A stretch of 64,000 nt of DNA, from positions 34,334,821-34,398,820 of the forward strand of contig OX344750.2 in NCBI GenBank assembly GCA_947034885.2, written 5' to 3'. Positions within the stretch are counted from its first letter, which is position 1. The number at the start of each line of letters is the position of its first letter. This DNA is from Thuidium tamariscinum. Lineage: Eukaryota; Streptophyta; Bryopsida; Hypnales; Thuidiaceae. Both the position numbers and the translations under genes were made by a program. Shown one piece after another: positions 1 to 12,992 of this stretch. Under the pieces are notes generated by a model. That model had not been told where the DNA came from, made no database searches, and saw only the letters and a list, made by a program, of their open reading frames with translations.

Positions 1-1777
1 GTGACTGAATCGATCTGCATGAGCGGAACGATTGATACTGTATATGACTGGTGCACCGATCTCGCTCCACATTGTAGATTGAATCATCGATCATCAGTGA
101 TTATGCACTTGTGGTCACTGCAAAATTTTGAATGTGACTTGTCAAATCGGTTCCAGTCTGAGAAAGTACCAATGCCCCAAGTCTCCATATAGCTAGTTAG
201 ACCGTTACGTTAATTAATTACCTCTTGCAATTGGCATTTCGAACAGGAAGCAATGCAGGCGAGGATAGCTCGCGGTGTTACCGATCTCTTCAAAGGCTAC
301 AATGAGGGATTAGGTCCCCCCACTAGTTCCTTTCGATAGACTACCCGATTCGTACGAAAACGCTATTTCGATCAGCAAAATTCACTAAGTTGAAGAATAG
401 ATTAATTATATGATGCGGGATAACGCCTCTGCTTTCACCCATGCAAGAGTTCAGGTATGAACGTTTTATACCTGAACTAATGGCGTTTTAAAACTGGGCC
501 TTGCACCAAGCTCTTAATCGAGTCTGCAAAATGTGATGCACCCAAAATTCGAGCTTGAATGCTCCTGCCACTCATACTCTAAATTGTCAACAATGGTGGA
601 CGATTTAAGGGCCACTCGTCCTGAAATTTGTGTCATCAGCTCCACCTGGAAATAGTTTGCTCTAGCACTTGCAGATCCATTGCTCCGCATCTGAAAACTT
701 TCCTGCCATTATATTGTCACGTACCTTCAGCATTGCAAGGGTACAAATGTACAATCAAACGATCCTACCTTAAAGCGTTCAAGAGAGGCATGATTCAGAG
801 GCCAAGCGTACGTAAGCTAGACAGCATTTGTCTCAACTGTCAACTGTACGTACGCGATAAACCGACCTCGGTCAGTTCTAACTACCACTCTGACGAATTT
901 GAAAAGAGCTGACAGCTGCAGGACAGGACGACATTCTGATCCAGATCGATCTATTAGACAACATTCTGATCGAACTAGCCAAATAACTCCACTCTGAAAA
1001 GACATGATCCATTAATTTTGTTCACCCAGTATAATGTTCATCGCATGCATGAATTCCAGCTCTTGAAACGCTCATGCGAAACGCCAGCCTTGTGACTTCA
1101 AATGTCCACACTTAATCAATTGGAGTGCTGGTCTGCTGGATCGGAGCTGCAAGGCAAATAGCAATCTCACTTGCCATTGACCTGCGGAGTATAATATGGC
1201 CATATGGGCACTGGCACTGCAAGTTTATCGTTAGAATTCAAATACTGTGCGAGAGTAGAAGATGCTCTAAACTACCACAACCTTCAGATGAGAGGTCTAA
1301 CTATTCAATAATCAATCCGTTGGCACTACTTTTGTCAGGGTCTGTACGTCCTCAACTCTCATAAAAGTATAAAACTGAGTACTAAAAAAACATACGTATA
1401 TATATATAATCTATGATCGATGCGCGCAGATTGAGAAACTGAATCATTTGAATGCACCAGTAGTAGCAACTTAAAAGAGATATTGATAGCAGCGTAATGC
1501 TAGCTATAAATCAAGGTTACCAAGCGAGGATAGTATCCTTCCAGTAATAATGCATGCACGGTTTTCCTCATTAATTTCAATAGACGTGGATGTAAGATTT
1601 TAGGGTTAGCAACAAGCTCAAATCTTGTGGGACTGAAGAGACTTGTATTCTAGGGTTTGAGCATTCACTGAGCATCATACCATTGATCGAATCCCAAACC
1701 CTAAAATTTATCAATCTGAATCCATTGGAATGGTTGAGAAAGTATAAATCTTCCAAATTAATATAGATAATTTAATA

Positions 1778-1954
1778 GATATTTCATTAAAATGGTAGTA
1801 TTCTTATACCATTTTTCCATTCATTCTCTAGGACCAATATAGATTTCAGATTTTAGGGTCTTGAAATCTAGGATAGGTATACTTTTTAGACCGCAAGGCC
1901 TAAACTTGAAAATGCCAAGTTTGTGGCATACCGCCATTTTAATGAAATAACCAT
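1778..1954. mobile_element. F3-type MITE remnant
   Basis: The ends are inverted repeats: TTTCATTAAAATGG near the left edge and CCATTTTAATGAAA near the right, the latter next to ATACCGCC. This matches the terminal signature of the elements at 25467-25692 and 35403-35723. The interior shares the 'gaaatctaggataggtat' style of sequence seen in the 35 kb copy. No coding capacity. Confidence 0.55.
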
Positions 1955-2632
1955 GATTTGATTGTAAGCTACTTATTATTCCAATTGCACATTCTAATGT
2001 TGACAAACACTAAATTGCAATTGTATACAATACTCTTAGAGAGAGCAAAAGAACCTGGTTGTTTAAAAATATACTTAGAAGATTTGAATTAAAACATTCT
2101 ATGTATGTGTATTAAAGCTAAAATGCCTTGAATACAAATTCTTAAATTTGCCTAACTTGGCCACTATAGCTCTTAGTAACTTGTTGTAAAATTACTAAAT
2201 ATATAATAACATGAAGATTCAAGAATATCATTTGTTGATTGAATTTTTTAATAATCGTGTAAAATTTACTTCAAGTGGTTCATCACTCTTAAATTATTGG
2301 CAATTTGGAAACAATTGTTGTCATTTCAAAGGTCTCATTATACACATTGATTCATTGTCATTTGTATTGTGAAAAGAATTCATTTAATTTAAAAAAATTT
2401 CAAACAAGTTTAAAAAATCATTTTCAATATTTATATATAAGAATGTTTAAGCCTTTATCTTTGATAATCTGTAAGGATTTCTTAGATCATATTGATAACT
2501 AATATATAATAACTTTTTAACATTGAAAATTATAGTATATTCATTATTACATTGTATATCTTTGATACAAATCAATATTAATAAGAAAAAATGTTGTAAT
2601 AGTAGTGTGATGAACAACCATTTGATTTAATT

Positions 2633-3150
2633 ACAATCATATTCATTGTTATATTATGTACATTTGCTATCATTGTCTGCTATCATTTCATTCTTTGATA
2701 AAATGTCAAAGCTTATTTATTGTTATATTGTGTATATTTGATATCACTGTTTGTTATCATTTCATTCTTTGATAAAATGTCAAAGCTTATTTATTGTTAT
2801 ATTGTGTATATTTGATATCACTATTTGTTATCATTTCATTCTTTGATAAAATGTCAAAGCTTATTTATTGTTATATTGTGTATATTTGATATCATTGTTT
2901 GTTATCATTTCATTCTTTGATACAATGTCAAAATTTATTTATTGTTATACTGTGCACATTTGATATCACTGTTTGCTATCATTTCATTCTTTGATACAAT
3001 ATCAACGCTTATTTATTGTTGTACTGTGCACATTTGATATCATTGTTTGCTATCATTTCATTCTTTAATAGAATGTCAAAGCTTATTTATTGTTGTACTA
3101 TGCACATTTGATATCACTGTCTGCTATCATTTCATTATTTAGAAAGTCAT
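2633..3150. repeat. 74-bp tandem repeat, seven copies
   Basis: The landmark CAAAGCTTATTTATTG recurs at 2707, 2781, 2855, 2929 (variant), 3003 (variant), 3077 and 3151 (variant), exactly 74 bases apart each time. Each unit is AT-rich and contains TTTGATATCACTGTTTG and TATCATTTCATTCTTTGATA. The first and last units are the most diverged. Single monomers occur in block B at about 31388-31460 and, inverted, at about 33225-33325, so the array expanded only in block A. Confidence 0.93.
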
Positions 3151-3861
3151 TAAAGCTTATAAGAAGATTGATAGCTTATCTATTATTTTTTGATACTCCA
3201 ATATTATACATCATAACTGAATATTAATTTCTGAAATAAGTTGCAACGTTGACTTCACTTCTCACAAATCACAACCAATGCAAAGATTCAGATAGGATTT
3301 TTTTGTCTATTCAACTTGTATTCTTGTACGTGCTTTTGGAAGCGGTTCATCTTCTCATGCAACTAAAAGACCCGGCTGAAATAGAGATAAAAGCTCACAT
3401 ATGTCTCCACGACAGAAGGTGCGACATACTGAAGTTCTATAGAGTGGGACACAAGGAACGACGACCGGTCCGTACACTAAAGGAGACGCACCTGTAGACT
3501 TGTCGGACCACTCGATCGATCGGACCCGGCCATCATATTCTATTCTATATATGATCGAATGTATTCATATCCGCGCGGACCGCAGGAGATGCTGGAATTG
3601 GCCAGATCGATCACCATTCACTGGCCGGACTAGCTAGCTGCACATTCAACGTGGCTGCAGATGCACTGGATAACTTATAATCGGGATATTAATTAATGAA
3701 TATTATTTGTCTCGGCCGATTACAATCATTTCCTTGCTTTGTCGATCAGCTCCAGCTTCCCGCTGACGAACGCAGAGTAGCGTGCGTTACGTCGTACTGT
3801 TAGTGTTTATCATAAATATCTCGAGTCGAGTCGAATTGAACAGCTAGCAATATGATGCACT

Positions 3862-3903
3862 GGCCGGCCGGCCGGCCGGATCAGAACCCGGCCAGCCAGC
3901 CAG
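3862..3903. repeat. GGCC and CCAG microsatellite
   Basis: A run of GGCC units (3862-3879) is followed shortly by CCAG units (3889-3903). It is a GC-rich simple repeat inside block A and is not retained at the corresponding place in block B. Confidence 0.75.
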
Positions 3904-4464
3904 GGACCGAGGTAACTTCACTTTTGCAAACGGAAGGCCTGAATTTAAGTGAGCTAGTAAGTTAAGCATCGCTGATTCATGAAAGTTTGGTTGATCGTAG
4001 AATAGTGCACAGTTTCATGGTTGCAACTAAATATAACTACCGAAGTTTCTTAATGCTAATCTTGACTCTTGGATCGTACGTCGAGTCCAGACTACTGACT
4101 CAGAACCGGACACCCTGGAGTAAACGTTCCATCTAGGTGCTTACAACGTTAGATTCATTAAGTTTGGTGGTATTCCATTCCGATCCATTGGCCAAGAACA
4201 GGCGGGCCGCGCGGCCTGAAACTAAAATCTGTGCCACATGTGGCTGGTCGTTCAGTATCCTTCTCTGGCAATGAACTTCCGTTTCGTTTGTTGAAAAAAA
4301 CAAAAAAAAACAAAAAAAAAATTTGTAAGGCAGATGAGCCTAATAGCATCAGTCACCAAGTTTCAAACATGTAACTTATGTACAAGCTCCTCTCATTTCA
4401 CTCATTTTTGCAAAGTGTTTAACTTATTTTCTTTGTGGGCAAGTAAATGGGTACTACAGTACTA

Positions 4465-4488
4465 CTGTCAGACTGTCAGACTGTCAGA
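4465..4488. repeat. Three perfect CTGTCAGA repeats
   Basis: Three uninterrupted copies of the 8-mer CTGTCAGA. Minor satellite with no other visible role. Confidence 0.85.
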
Positions 4489-6370
4489 GAATGATATAAG
4501 GTTCATAGGACAGTTTAAGGATGATAAGGATCCAGTTAATTTCATGCTGGTTTAGATGGGTCTCTCTAAACTAAGTAAATTTCTATCAAAGTGTCCTTGA
4601 AAAGCATCATTAAACTATCAACTAATTCAACTTCTTTAAATGCAGTTAGTTCATGGCTACTTTTGTCAAATTTCAGTTGATCCGGTTGTCCAGCTATATG
4701 ATAGTTTCAATGGTTGAGGGAACTTCCACTTTCAAAATTCATAGAAATTACATACAACATCCAAAAATTCTAATTTCTTTTCTGATTCATGATTTTCAAT
4801 TGCTAATACTGCCAAACAGAATTCTGCAAAAAGGTGCCTCCAACTAACCAACTATGCTTAGATATTGATGGTTCTGGGTGTTTCTGCCGTATTAATATAA
4901 ACAAATTTCAGTGCGCGAGTCTGAGACTCTGCGTGGCCGAGCCTGGCGGGTTGGTCTCCCGTCTGACTGCGTACTCGACCTGAAATTGTAAACCGACATA
5001 CCAGACCGGGTTGCAGATTACTTGGGTTTACAAACCAACTCTGTATCAGTGATTGACTAGTATGCGCAGGAATAATTGCAGAGAGCTTCGATAATATTTT
5101 CGATTACAACTTCGAACTTTCCTGTGAACGGACTGAGTCAAGAGAATCGCTGGTGCACGTAAACTAGATCGATACTCACAATCGGAATGCATGGAATCTG
5201 GGACCAGGTGATTTGGAACTTAGGAAGGTGAGGAATTAGCTGACACCATGCATGAAGACCGGGCAATATGTATGGTACCACACTTCGTACCACTCAAGCA
5301 CTGAGCAGGAATTTGATGAACTCAAGCGCACAGGACTTGAGTACGTCACTACGTGGCCGACAAAGCGACTTGAATATACTGCACTCTTTCTGTAAAGCAA
5401 CTGGAGTACTGGACACATGAAAGTGTAGCAGAACGGCCGGACAGTTGCTCTCATGCGCTTTCCGGCCGGCATTGCAAGCTGAAAACACTGCGCGCAAGCC
5501 TGAGTGCTCAGCTAGCGTCAAACCGTACCTAATTTCTTGGCACTGGTTGAGTCATTCATCAATTTCGTTAAATTGGCGGTACGTAATCCATTACTTGGTC
5601 ACGTTTCAAAGCACGTGTTCAGAAATTAATTCATACCAGTCCTAGATGAAGTACATACATGTCACAATCTCTGGAGCCGGAATGGCGCCACTTAAAGGGA
5701 ATTGACGTTTCATGTTCGATCGAGATCGAAATGACTTTGTCAGGGAATCAACGACGACACCTTACAGCAATAAAGTGCGTCGTTACTGGACGAAAGTAGC
5801 TGACGGCTGGCCTATGCTAAGGTAGAGTTGTATGATGTCGAGGTACGCGCTCATTGCAGCCTGCGCTCACAGTCTCACACTGCTGCCAGTGCACCACGAT
5901 CACCCAAAACTAAATTCCAACGTACCAGGGTACTTTCGAAACACTTCTTGGCCTCTCGACCGTGGCCCACTTCGATATTAACTAATTAATCATCCAGAGA
6001 GCCGCGCAGTACTTCTGCGCTTGCAATGGAGTTCCGGTCAGTCTGTCGTGAATACAACTTGCAAATGAAATCTTCCTCAGCGAGATGATCTTCGATCGAA
6101 ATACATTGCAATAACAATGGTAGGATGCAATAGATTAAACGAGTGCTGATTACTGCGAGGCTGCGAGCTGTTCAAATCTTGCCGCTTGCAACCTCCTGGA
6201 AGGACATACCAAACGTAACATTAATCAAGTACAGGAAGGACATGCTACAGCTGTGATAAGCTCGCACTGCCTCGCTACGACTAGTTATGTACATGCCTTG
6301 GAACTTGCCAAAGACTTGGGTGTAACTTAGTAATAGATCTTTAGAAGAATTGCTGACATGGTACACTCAA

Positions 6371-8362
6371 TTAATCCATCACAAGCTTACTACTCCTGCA
6401 CAGTGAACAATGTCAACGGCAGACAGTGCACAATGCATCACAATCTTCTTACATGAGACTACGATCTACAGTATGTTCGTCCGTCATGATGTGCGCTCTG
6501 ACTGATTCCAGGACTCGGCCCGGTCTGAGTTCTGGTACCTGTAAGATATGCACTTTTACAAAGCAATTCAAATACTCAAGTAGCAGATTTGGAACTGGAG
6601 AATATTTCACTGCAAACTGCGAGGGCTGGTTCAGTCGTAGGCTAGGCCCGAATTGGTTCCTATCCGGTGCTCACGGGCGACGGATGACAATATTCACGAG
6701 AGTTGCGCGAAAATAAAAAATTGCCCCAACCCAGTACCCGCGAAAGATCGATGCATATTAGGCAAGAAATTTTTAATACAAGATCAGTTGAGCTATTCCC
6801 TCAGCAAACAATGAACACCAGGGGATATAATCAGTATTGATCTGAATTCGAAAAGGCAACTGATCTCTAGAGCCCCTTCGAACTCATGCAACGGTGTTGC
6901 GGTCTTGCAACAATAACTGGTAACAGTGTTTCACCACTTCAATCGTTTCTTGTGGAAACGGTGCTCACGGGTGCTCACGACCAGGACTGACTCCAGGAAA
7001 TTATATTACACAAGATGTAGTCATAATCACTGATTTATGTGCGACCGGTGATCCGGCACGGCCTACCCTACTTGGCTCGACGAAAAACTGAATTTCTAGA
7101 CTAGAAAAAAGCAGGAAGAGTGATTAATTGAAGAGACTGAAGCTAAATCAGCAGAACCTGCACTCTTGTTAATTGATAGAAGCGCATGTGTATGTATGTA
7201 ATTCTGAAACATGCATTTACGACCAATTCCGAATCTAGCTATCAAAGCAATAAACTCTGGTAGACAGCTAGCACATGAATATATCTATCAAATACGGTAC
7301 TTAGGGGAGTTGAGCTTGTTGTTTTGTTGCAACTGTACCGAGCAACAGATTGGCTTCTCTTCAGGTGCGGGGGAATTCATGTTTCAGATCGTAAGACCCC
7401 GGCCGGATGTTCTCACCAGGCCTTCTTGGTGAACACTGTAACAGCAACAGATCAGATCGAACAGGGCTTCAAGCATATACAGGTAGTGTCACTAAGTATT
7501 TCATAGTCCAATTGAAGTCGTGAAAACGTATTAGAACTGAATCAAAGGTAGCTAGCTAGGTATGAACAAGAAATTAAATATGCTAAGCTAGGAATAGACA
7601 GTGCATGCTCTAATGGTAAGTTGGTAGCATACATAACCAACTGAACAGTGGTATCCTAAATGAGCCTTCAAACACATTAGAATGTTGTGTATTTTATCAC
7701 CTACCAGGTAGGAGCTAGTAAATGAATTTGCTCCAAACAAAACGCTTCAGGTAATTCACGGTATTCCAAATTCCTCTAGCATGCATGAAGGCTATGCCAG
7801 GATCTCACAAGACTCGCACTCCATCGGAGGGGCTAATGGAAGAGGTCCAGACATAGACTCCATGCAATGTTAGAGAATTATGGAGATTTAAGAGCTTAAC
7901 GTGAGGAAAATTCTCAACACCACTCGATTACTTCCACAGTATCTTCATCGGATCATCTTCCTTGCAATTTCTCCAAACCTGAACCTTCTGAAAACAATTT
8001 GTAGAGTCCAAGCCAATAATTTTGTCAATAATTCGAGAAGGATATGTATTGACGACATGAACAGCAATCTTGGAAGATATTGGACGTGCTTGAGATTCCA
8101 AGGTAACTTAAATAACTCTAGAAAGCTTTGACTAGCCTAAAGGGACAGCTTACTGAAAATTCTGGATCCTGATCCTGGAGTAATGACCTACTGATTTCAG
8201 AAAAATGCGGATTCTTATTATTGACCTCACAGATAACGCCCCTAGTAATTTCAGGAGTCGCAACACACTTTCCTTCACAAATTACAACCAAGGAACACAC
8301 ACAGATAGAACATATACAGCACGGCCTCATGGACAAGACTGACGACAACTAGCTTATTGCAA
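6371..8362. other. Single-copy non-coding stretch
   Basis: Nothing supportable as a gene was found. Base composition resembles block A, but no second copy is apparent in the window. Reading frames are short and broken, and no RNA gene, terminal inverted repeat or tandem repeat was seen. Confidence 0.5.
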
Positions 8363-8797
8363 CGGACGAGCAATTGCAAGTTTGCAACCCGAGCGTGGAG
8401 GACGAGGAAGCGCCCGGGCCGGAGGAGCGGCTACAATAAGCGGAGATGGACGCCGTATGCCAGTTGGTGAAATCGCTGATCACGGGTGAGCTCATTTCAG
8501 TGAACGAGATGGGTACGAAGGAACAGAAGGAGCGCTTGATGGCCAAGTTGCAGGCCAAGTTGCGGGAGACCCCTCTGGCTCCAGATGATGAGAGTTCACG
8601 AAACAGCATGGGACTAGCTTAGCGCGAACTCAACCGGACGTTTTCGGAACCCCAGAGGAGGATCGGATCGAGGTTTCATATCGAACGCGGAGATGGCGGA
8701 GATCGAGGTGAAGACCAAGCAAGTGATATGGGACGGTCACACAGGCAGTATTTATTGGGCGCACCGCCACTCAATGCAAGGCATGGCTCTTACAAGG
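8363..8797 (+). pseudogene. Splicing factor 3A subunit 1 (SF3A1/SF3a120) pseudogene fragment
   Basis: Conceptual translation gives fragments typical of plant SF3A1, a U2 snRNP component that acts in branch-site recognition in the nucleus. In order they are ITGELISVNEM (from about 8479), KEQKERLMAKL followed by LRETPLAPDDE and a short ..GLA segment, then FGTPEED (8643 on), and finally QVIWDGHTGSI (about 8720-8750). These sit in three different frames (frame changes near 8622-8643 and again before 8690). In-frame stops lie at 8437-8439 and 8620-8622. The segment between NEM and KEQKER appears to have lost about a dozen residues relative to the family as I remember it. Only the central part, downstream of the SURP modules, is present; the C-terminal ubiquitin-like domain is absent. 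GC is far above the flanks. ACAAG is followed by GTGGGT at the right edge, so it could be a copied exon or part of a retrocopy. Confidence 0.75.
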
Positions 8798-9800
8798 TGG
8801 GTGGTGGTACAGCAATTTGTTCCTAATTAACTTAGCTCGTCTTTCAAACAATTTTTCTTACTGTCTGGAATTAAGAGCTCCAACCTCGCTGTAGCATGGT
8901 ATGGTTCAAGTTGTTGTGGACCGTGAGAATTATCCATCTTCAACAAAAATCGGTATCCATACCTTTTATAATCATGTGATCTTCTTTGGTCATGATCGGA
9001 TTCGGTGGCAAGGCATTTAAAAACCCTGTGTATTGACCTGGCAGTGATGAGTGCCGTTGTTCCCAGGTTGAAGAATAGAGTGTACCTGAGTACGTGCTCC
9101 TTATGCTGTTCCAATGAGCTCTTTTGCATGCAGCAGTTGATACCAGTACTCGAATTTTTTTGCTTTGTTTAAAGCTTGGGGTGGCATCAGCGGGTCAAGC
9201 TTCTCCAGGGCCGCGGGTGGTAACTTACTAGCGAGAATCTGAAAGGCGCAGTTGTCGAATTGAGTTTAGGTCAGATTTGTTCCCGGATTTGTTGCGATCT
9301 TTGCTAGATAGCAGGCCGGGCCGGGTATCTGAGATGAATAATCACCGACAATAGAAACTGAAAAATACAGTTTGACTCCAATCTTGGAATTAATTTTGGA
9401 ATGTACCGTGTTACTTTGGATTCAAAACCACAATCCGCATCGTAATTTCTGTGGGGTCTAAATTACTAGCCAACGCATATACTTTGGGTTGCAAAGTCTT
9501 CTAATTACCAGTTTACTAGTGATCGACTGATTGTTTCCCAAGAGCCTAATTCTCCCATCCTGCATCTCCCATCCTGCAGATGCACAATTTCAGCATTTAA
9601 AGATGTGCATAATAGCAACCTTCACTCTTCATTGAGGTCTGAAAGATAGGGAATATGAAAATGGGGGCACAAAGTCCAAAGTTTATGAGATTACTTTAAC
9701 CTACATAAAGATGTAGAAATCATTCTTTTTGGTACAATGTGAATCATGAAGATGTTAAATCCTACCATCAAAGGTGGGCCAGCACGGTGGATTTACCTAG
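8798..9800. other. Non-coding stretch, no element recognised
   Basis: A minus-strand frame of about 100 codons (8827-9129) is open, but it resembles no family I know and has no support. Composition drifts from mixed to AT-rich toward the right. No terminal repeats were seen. Confidence 0.4.
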
Positions 9801-10189
9801 GGTAGGTATGGACTCTTTGAAAATCATACCTACTCGCAAACTAAATTCTTCATAACTTTCACTTCATAAGTCCAAATGGAATGATTCAAAGCTTCCCACA
9901 TACAAAAAATTCTAAAGAACCAATTTCAAATTTTCATTTTTCCAAAAAGTCATTTTTAAAGAAGTTTTTGAGCTACCTAGGCTGTCCAGAGTTCAAAGGA
10001 AATTACATATCATGCAATAACTTCTTAACTATGTAATCAAATGTTATGAAAATTGTTGGGCCTTAAAGTTACTCTTTGGGCATAAGTTGTGTGAAATTTT
10101 CAATGAAAAAACAACAACACTCCATTTGTGGTGAGCTGCCCAAAATTGCTATGTTACCAAATAACAGAGCTTGGTCCTTTAGGGGTTAA
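9801..10189. mobile_element. F2 half-element with TTAA end
   Basis: One arm of the F2 foldback. It begins with GGTAGGTATGG, which matches the loop region of the 47.9 kb element. It continues through CAAATGGAATGATTCAAAGC and ATTGTTGGGCCTTAAAG, and ends CTTTAGGGGTTAA at 10186-10189. The partner arm is missing on the left, so this is a solo arm left after deletion or recombination. Confidence 0.7.
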
Positions 10190-10450
10190 TAATTTAATTT
10201 ACACCTATGGAGAAAAGTTTAGATTTTTTGACTATATGCCCTTATCTTGTATTTATTATTATTTTTTCATTTTTTATTTAAAAATTGAAATCAATTAAAA
10301 AAATTTGCAAAAAAATTTGAAGTTTTACAATTTGTAGAAGATATAAGGAATTATATCTCTAAAAAAAAATATAAACTTCTTTTTATTCATATATATTTGC
10401 AAAACATAAATATGAAAATAAAACTTTGATGATTAAAAAATGGTCATAGA

Positions 10451-11185
10451 AGGTGAGTTCAAGAAAGACCGGTCCTATTTCACATCATGATCAAAGTGAC
10501 AATGTTGTTTTTGGCAATAACTTTTGATACATGAATCCTATAATTTTGAAATTTTTGTTGGAGATGCCTAACTTGATGTTAATCAGATCCCTTATTTTTT
10601 GAAATTTTTAATAATTAATTTTATAATTAATTTTTAATTTAGCTAATTTGTCACAATTTAGAGTTTTAGGGTTTTTACTACATTAAGAGTACCCAAATTT
10701 AATGATTTAGAGCTCAAAATTTCATGGTCTATTTGCATAGTAGGGAATCATGTATCTACCAAAGGAAATTTGAAAATATATTATTTTATGCCCTCCACAT
10801 GAGTACAAACAACACTTCTATTGCACGCAATTTTTCAACATTGAATATGGTTTTTAGATAATCTTTTTGGTAAAATCTAATCATCATCAACTATTCCCTA
10901 ATGGCCAATTTTTAGTTTCTCAAAAAGTTTCTTTTCCTACTTTTTACAAATTAAAATGTAAAAGTGCCTATTTTCATGAGATTTTACACTTTTCTAGTTC
11001 ACCTACTTAGAAAGTTTTCCTACACTTTTCCTTCGTAGGATATCTTCTTCTTCAAGAAATATACATTAATCATATTTTTTGTATTTAAAAATATATATAT
11101 ATATATTTTTAAAGTACTCCTGAAAAATCAGGAGTACTATAGCCAAAGTGTACAAAAACCTTTTGGTCTTTCTTGAACTCACCCT
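10451..11185. mobile_element. F1 non-autonomous DNA transposon, GAGTTC subfamily
   Basis: The left end reads AGGTGAGTTCAAGAAAGACC and the right end is its near-exact reverse complement, ending GAACTCACCCT. A 3-bp target duplication, AGA, lies at 10448-10450 and 11186-11188. Length is 735 bp, the same as the element at 52453-53187. The interior has no long open frame and carries family features such as GTACTCCTGAAAAATCAGGAGTAC near the right end. Confidence 0.85.
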
Positions 11186-11681
11186 AGACTCATAGACTTA
11201 TCCTTTCAAGATATATGGAGTATTAGAGTTGTTTTAATCTACTTTGTAATTCAATAAGAAAGATTGAAGAAATAATATATGAAACTCAAAACTTAAGTTG
11301 AAAGAATCTATATCTTGTTTTCGACTCTATTTTCTTCAACTTTCCTAGAATCCCTATAATTTCTATATTTCTCCTTCATCTTAGAATGTGAACTCAAATA
11401 GAAAATTCAATCATGCATTGATTTATTGTACTATCTAGTGATGTTAAGTTTTATTTTCATGAATTCTAATTCTCTCCATTACCAAGTTACCCAATCACTA
11501 GCTTGTACAAAACTCATCCCAAACCTATTTTTAAAAACTTGGACTCATTACATTTGAGAAGCCTTACATCAAAATCAAAATGTTTTAAGAGAGATGGAAA
11601 TTTAACTAAAATAGCATATTTTATAATACACCATTTTTAGATTGTACACTCTAAACTACAAAAGTACCATCTAGAACAAGT

Positions 11682-12250
11682 AGGTGATTACAAGAAACAC
11701 TTGCCATTTTTTTGTCCTGTTAACCTTGGACAAGTGGTTTTTTGTTCATAACTTTTGTATCTTTTATCTATTTGGCATAAAATTTGGAATGAAAGTACAT
11801 GCAATAGTTATAAACATTGAATTCTTTTTATATTTTTAAGGATGAGTTCATTATTTTTCAACTTCCCCTAATTGAATGTCTATCTTAGCCATTTTGGAGG
11901 TTTTTAGTCCTATTTCTGACCCTGAAATGCAAATTAGAACCCTTAAGTTGACATGTTAGAGGTCTACTAACATTACAAGGATTGACAATGAGTTTCTATA
12001 AAAATAGCAACATGCTAGTTGCATATATGGGGTCAAAGTAACCTTCCTTTGTGCCAACTCTATGAAGAGGGAAAAAATTTCCTATAGGCATTTTTTGGTA
12101 CAATGTAAGCACAATCTTTTTTAGCAAAATGTATTTTTTATTTTTTATTTTTTGAATTGTTTTGAATTACTAAAAATGAAAAGGTCCATAGACCTATTTT
12201 CTACTATTTATTATTTCCAGTGGCCTCTGTAGTACTTTGTAGCAATATAT
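11682..12250. mobile_element. F1-type half-element (left end only)
   Basis: It starts AGGTGATTACAAGAAACACTTG. The following 60-100 bp match, in reverse complement, the sequence before the right terminus at 56464. No matching right end was found before the next F1 copy begins at 12279, so the right boundary is approximate. Confidence 0.55.
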
Positions 12251-12278
12251 AATAGTGTATAGTATTGTATAGTACTAA

Positions 12279-12992
12279 AGGGCGATTGCAAGAAACACTT
12301 GTCCTATTTTGTATCACACATTGCATGCTAATCTATTTTTTGGCCATAACTTTTGTATTTTAGCTCTGATTGATTCAAGATTTGTAGGGAAGGTACTTAT
12401 AACTATTATAAATCTTTTCTACATTTTTCATAATTTTCAAAAATATTTTACTATCCAAAAATGGACCCCGATTGGATGTCACACTAGGCAGTTTAGGGGG
12501 TTTTAGTACTAGGGAACACCTTTTCTTAATGATTTTAATATAAAATTTGGATGAGATGGTCTTCTAGTAGATTTATAGCTCTCTAGAAAAGGATTTTTAA
12601 AAATAGTTGATTTTATGTAGTGTGGAGGTCTACAAAGTGAGCTCCCTTCTGCTTGTATTTTGAAACACATAAAATATTATTTTGGTGGTTTTTTTGGTGA
12701 ATGACCATCTCCATAAAGTTGTTGCAAATGTCCACTTTTTATTTTTTGAAAATATCTATTTTTACCTAATTAAAACATGAAGATATGTATTTTTCGGAGG
12801 TTTGGCGCTTTTCAAGTTCTCCTACTTAGAGAATTTTTCTATCCATTTCCTTCAGTGAAAACCTTCATCTTAGAGGTATACACATTATTCATATTTAAAA
12901 AAAATTTAAAATAATAATTTTCTAATTTTAAAGTACTCCCGAAAAAATCAACCAAACGCAACAAATAGGACAGGTGTTTCTTGCAATCACCC
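12279..12992. mobile_element. F1 non-autonomous DNA transposon, complete
   Basis: Left terminus AGGGCGATTGCAAGAAACAC; right terminus reads GTGTTTCTTGCAATCACCC. TAA lies at 12276-12278 and 12993-12995, read as a 3-bp target duplication, with one base of uncertainty at the ends. Length 714 bp. The interior includes the family blocks TGGATGTCACAC and GTTTTAGTACT, and TTAAAGTACTCCCGAAAAA near the right end. Confidence 0.88.

Larger units (their letters stand above)
1..6370. other. Segmental duplication, block A (no gene recognised)
   Basis: Moderate-GC non-coding sequence with no supported gene. It aligns collinearly, with many substitutions and indels, to about 19230-33190. Paired landmarks in the same order include 40-130 with 19285-19375, 240-325 with 25715-25800, 965-1230 with 27565-27882 and 29312-29325, 1425-1540 with 30245-30330, 3240-3520 with 31525-31800, 3920-4145 with 31820-32015, 5195-5330 with 32330-32470 and 5700-6080 with 32690-33010. 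The copy may continue left of the window. Open frames inside it are short, are not conserved between the two copies, and look fortuitous. Confidence 0.8.

Noticed and set aside
2633..3160. CRISPR-like array
   Set aside because: The units are contiguous 74-bp tandem repeats with no unique spacers, in a plant-type genome.
3249..3497. 82-codon frame in block A
   Set aside because: Not conserved as an open frame in the syntenic part of block B (31525-31780), so unlikely to be coding.
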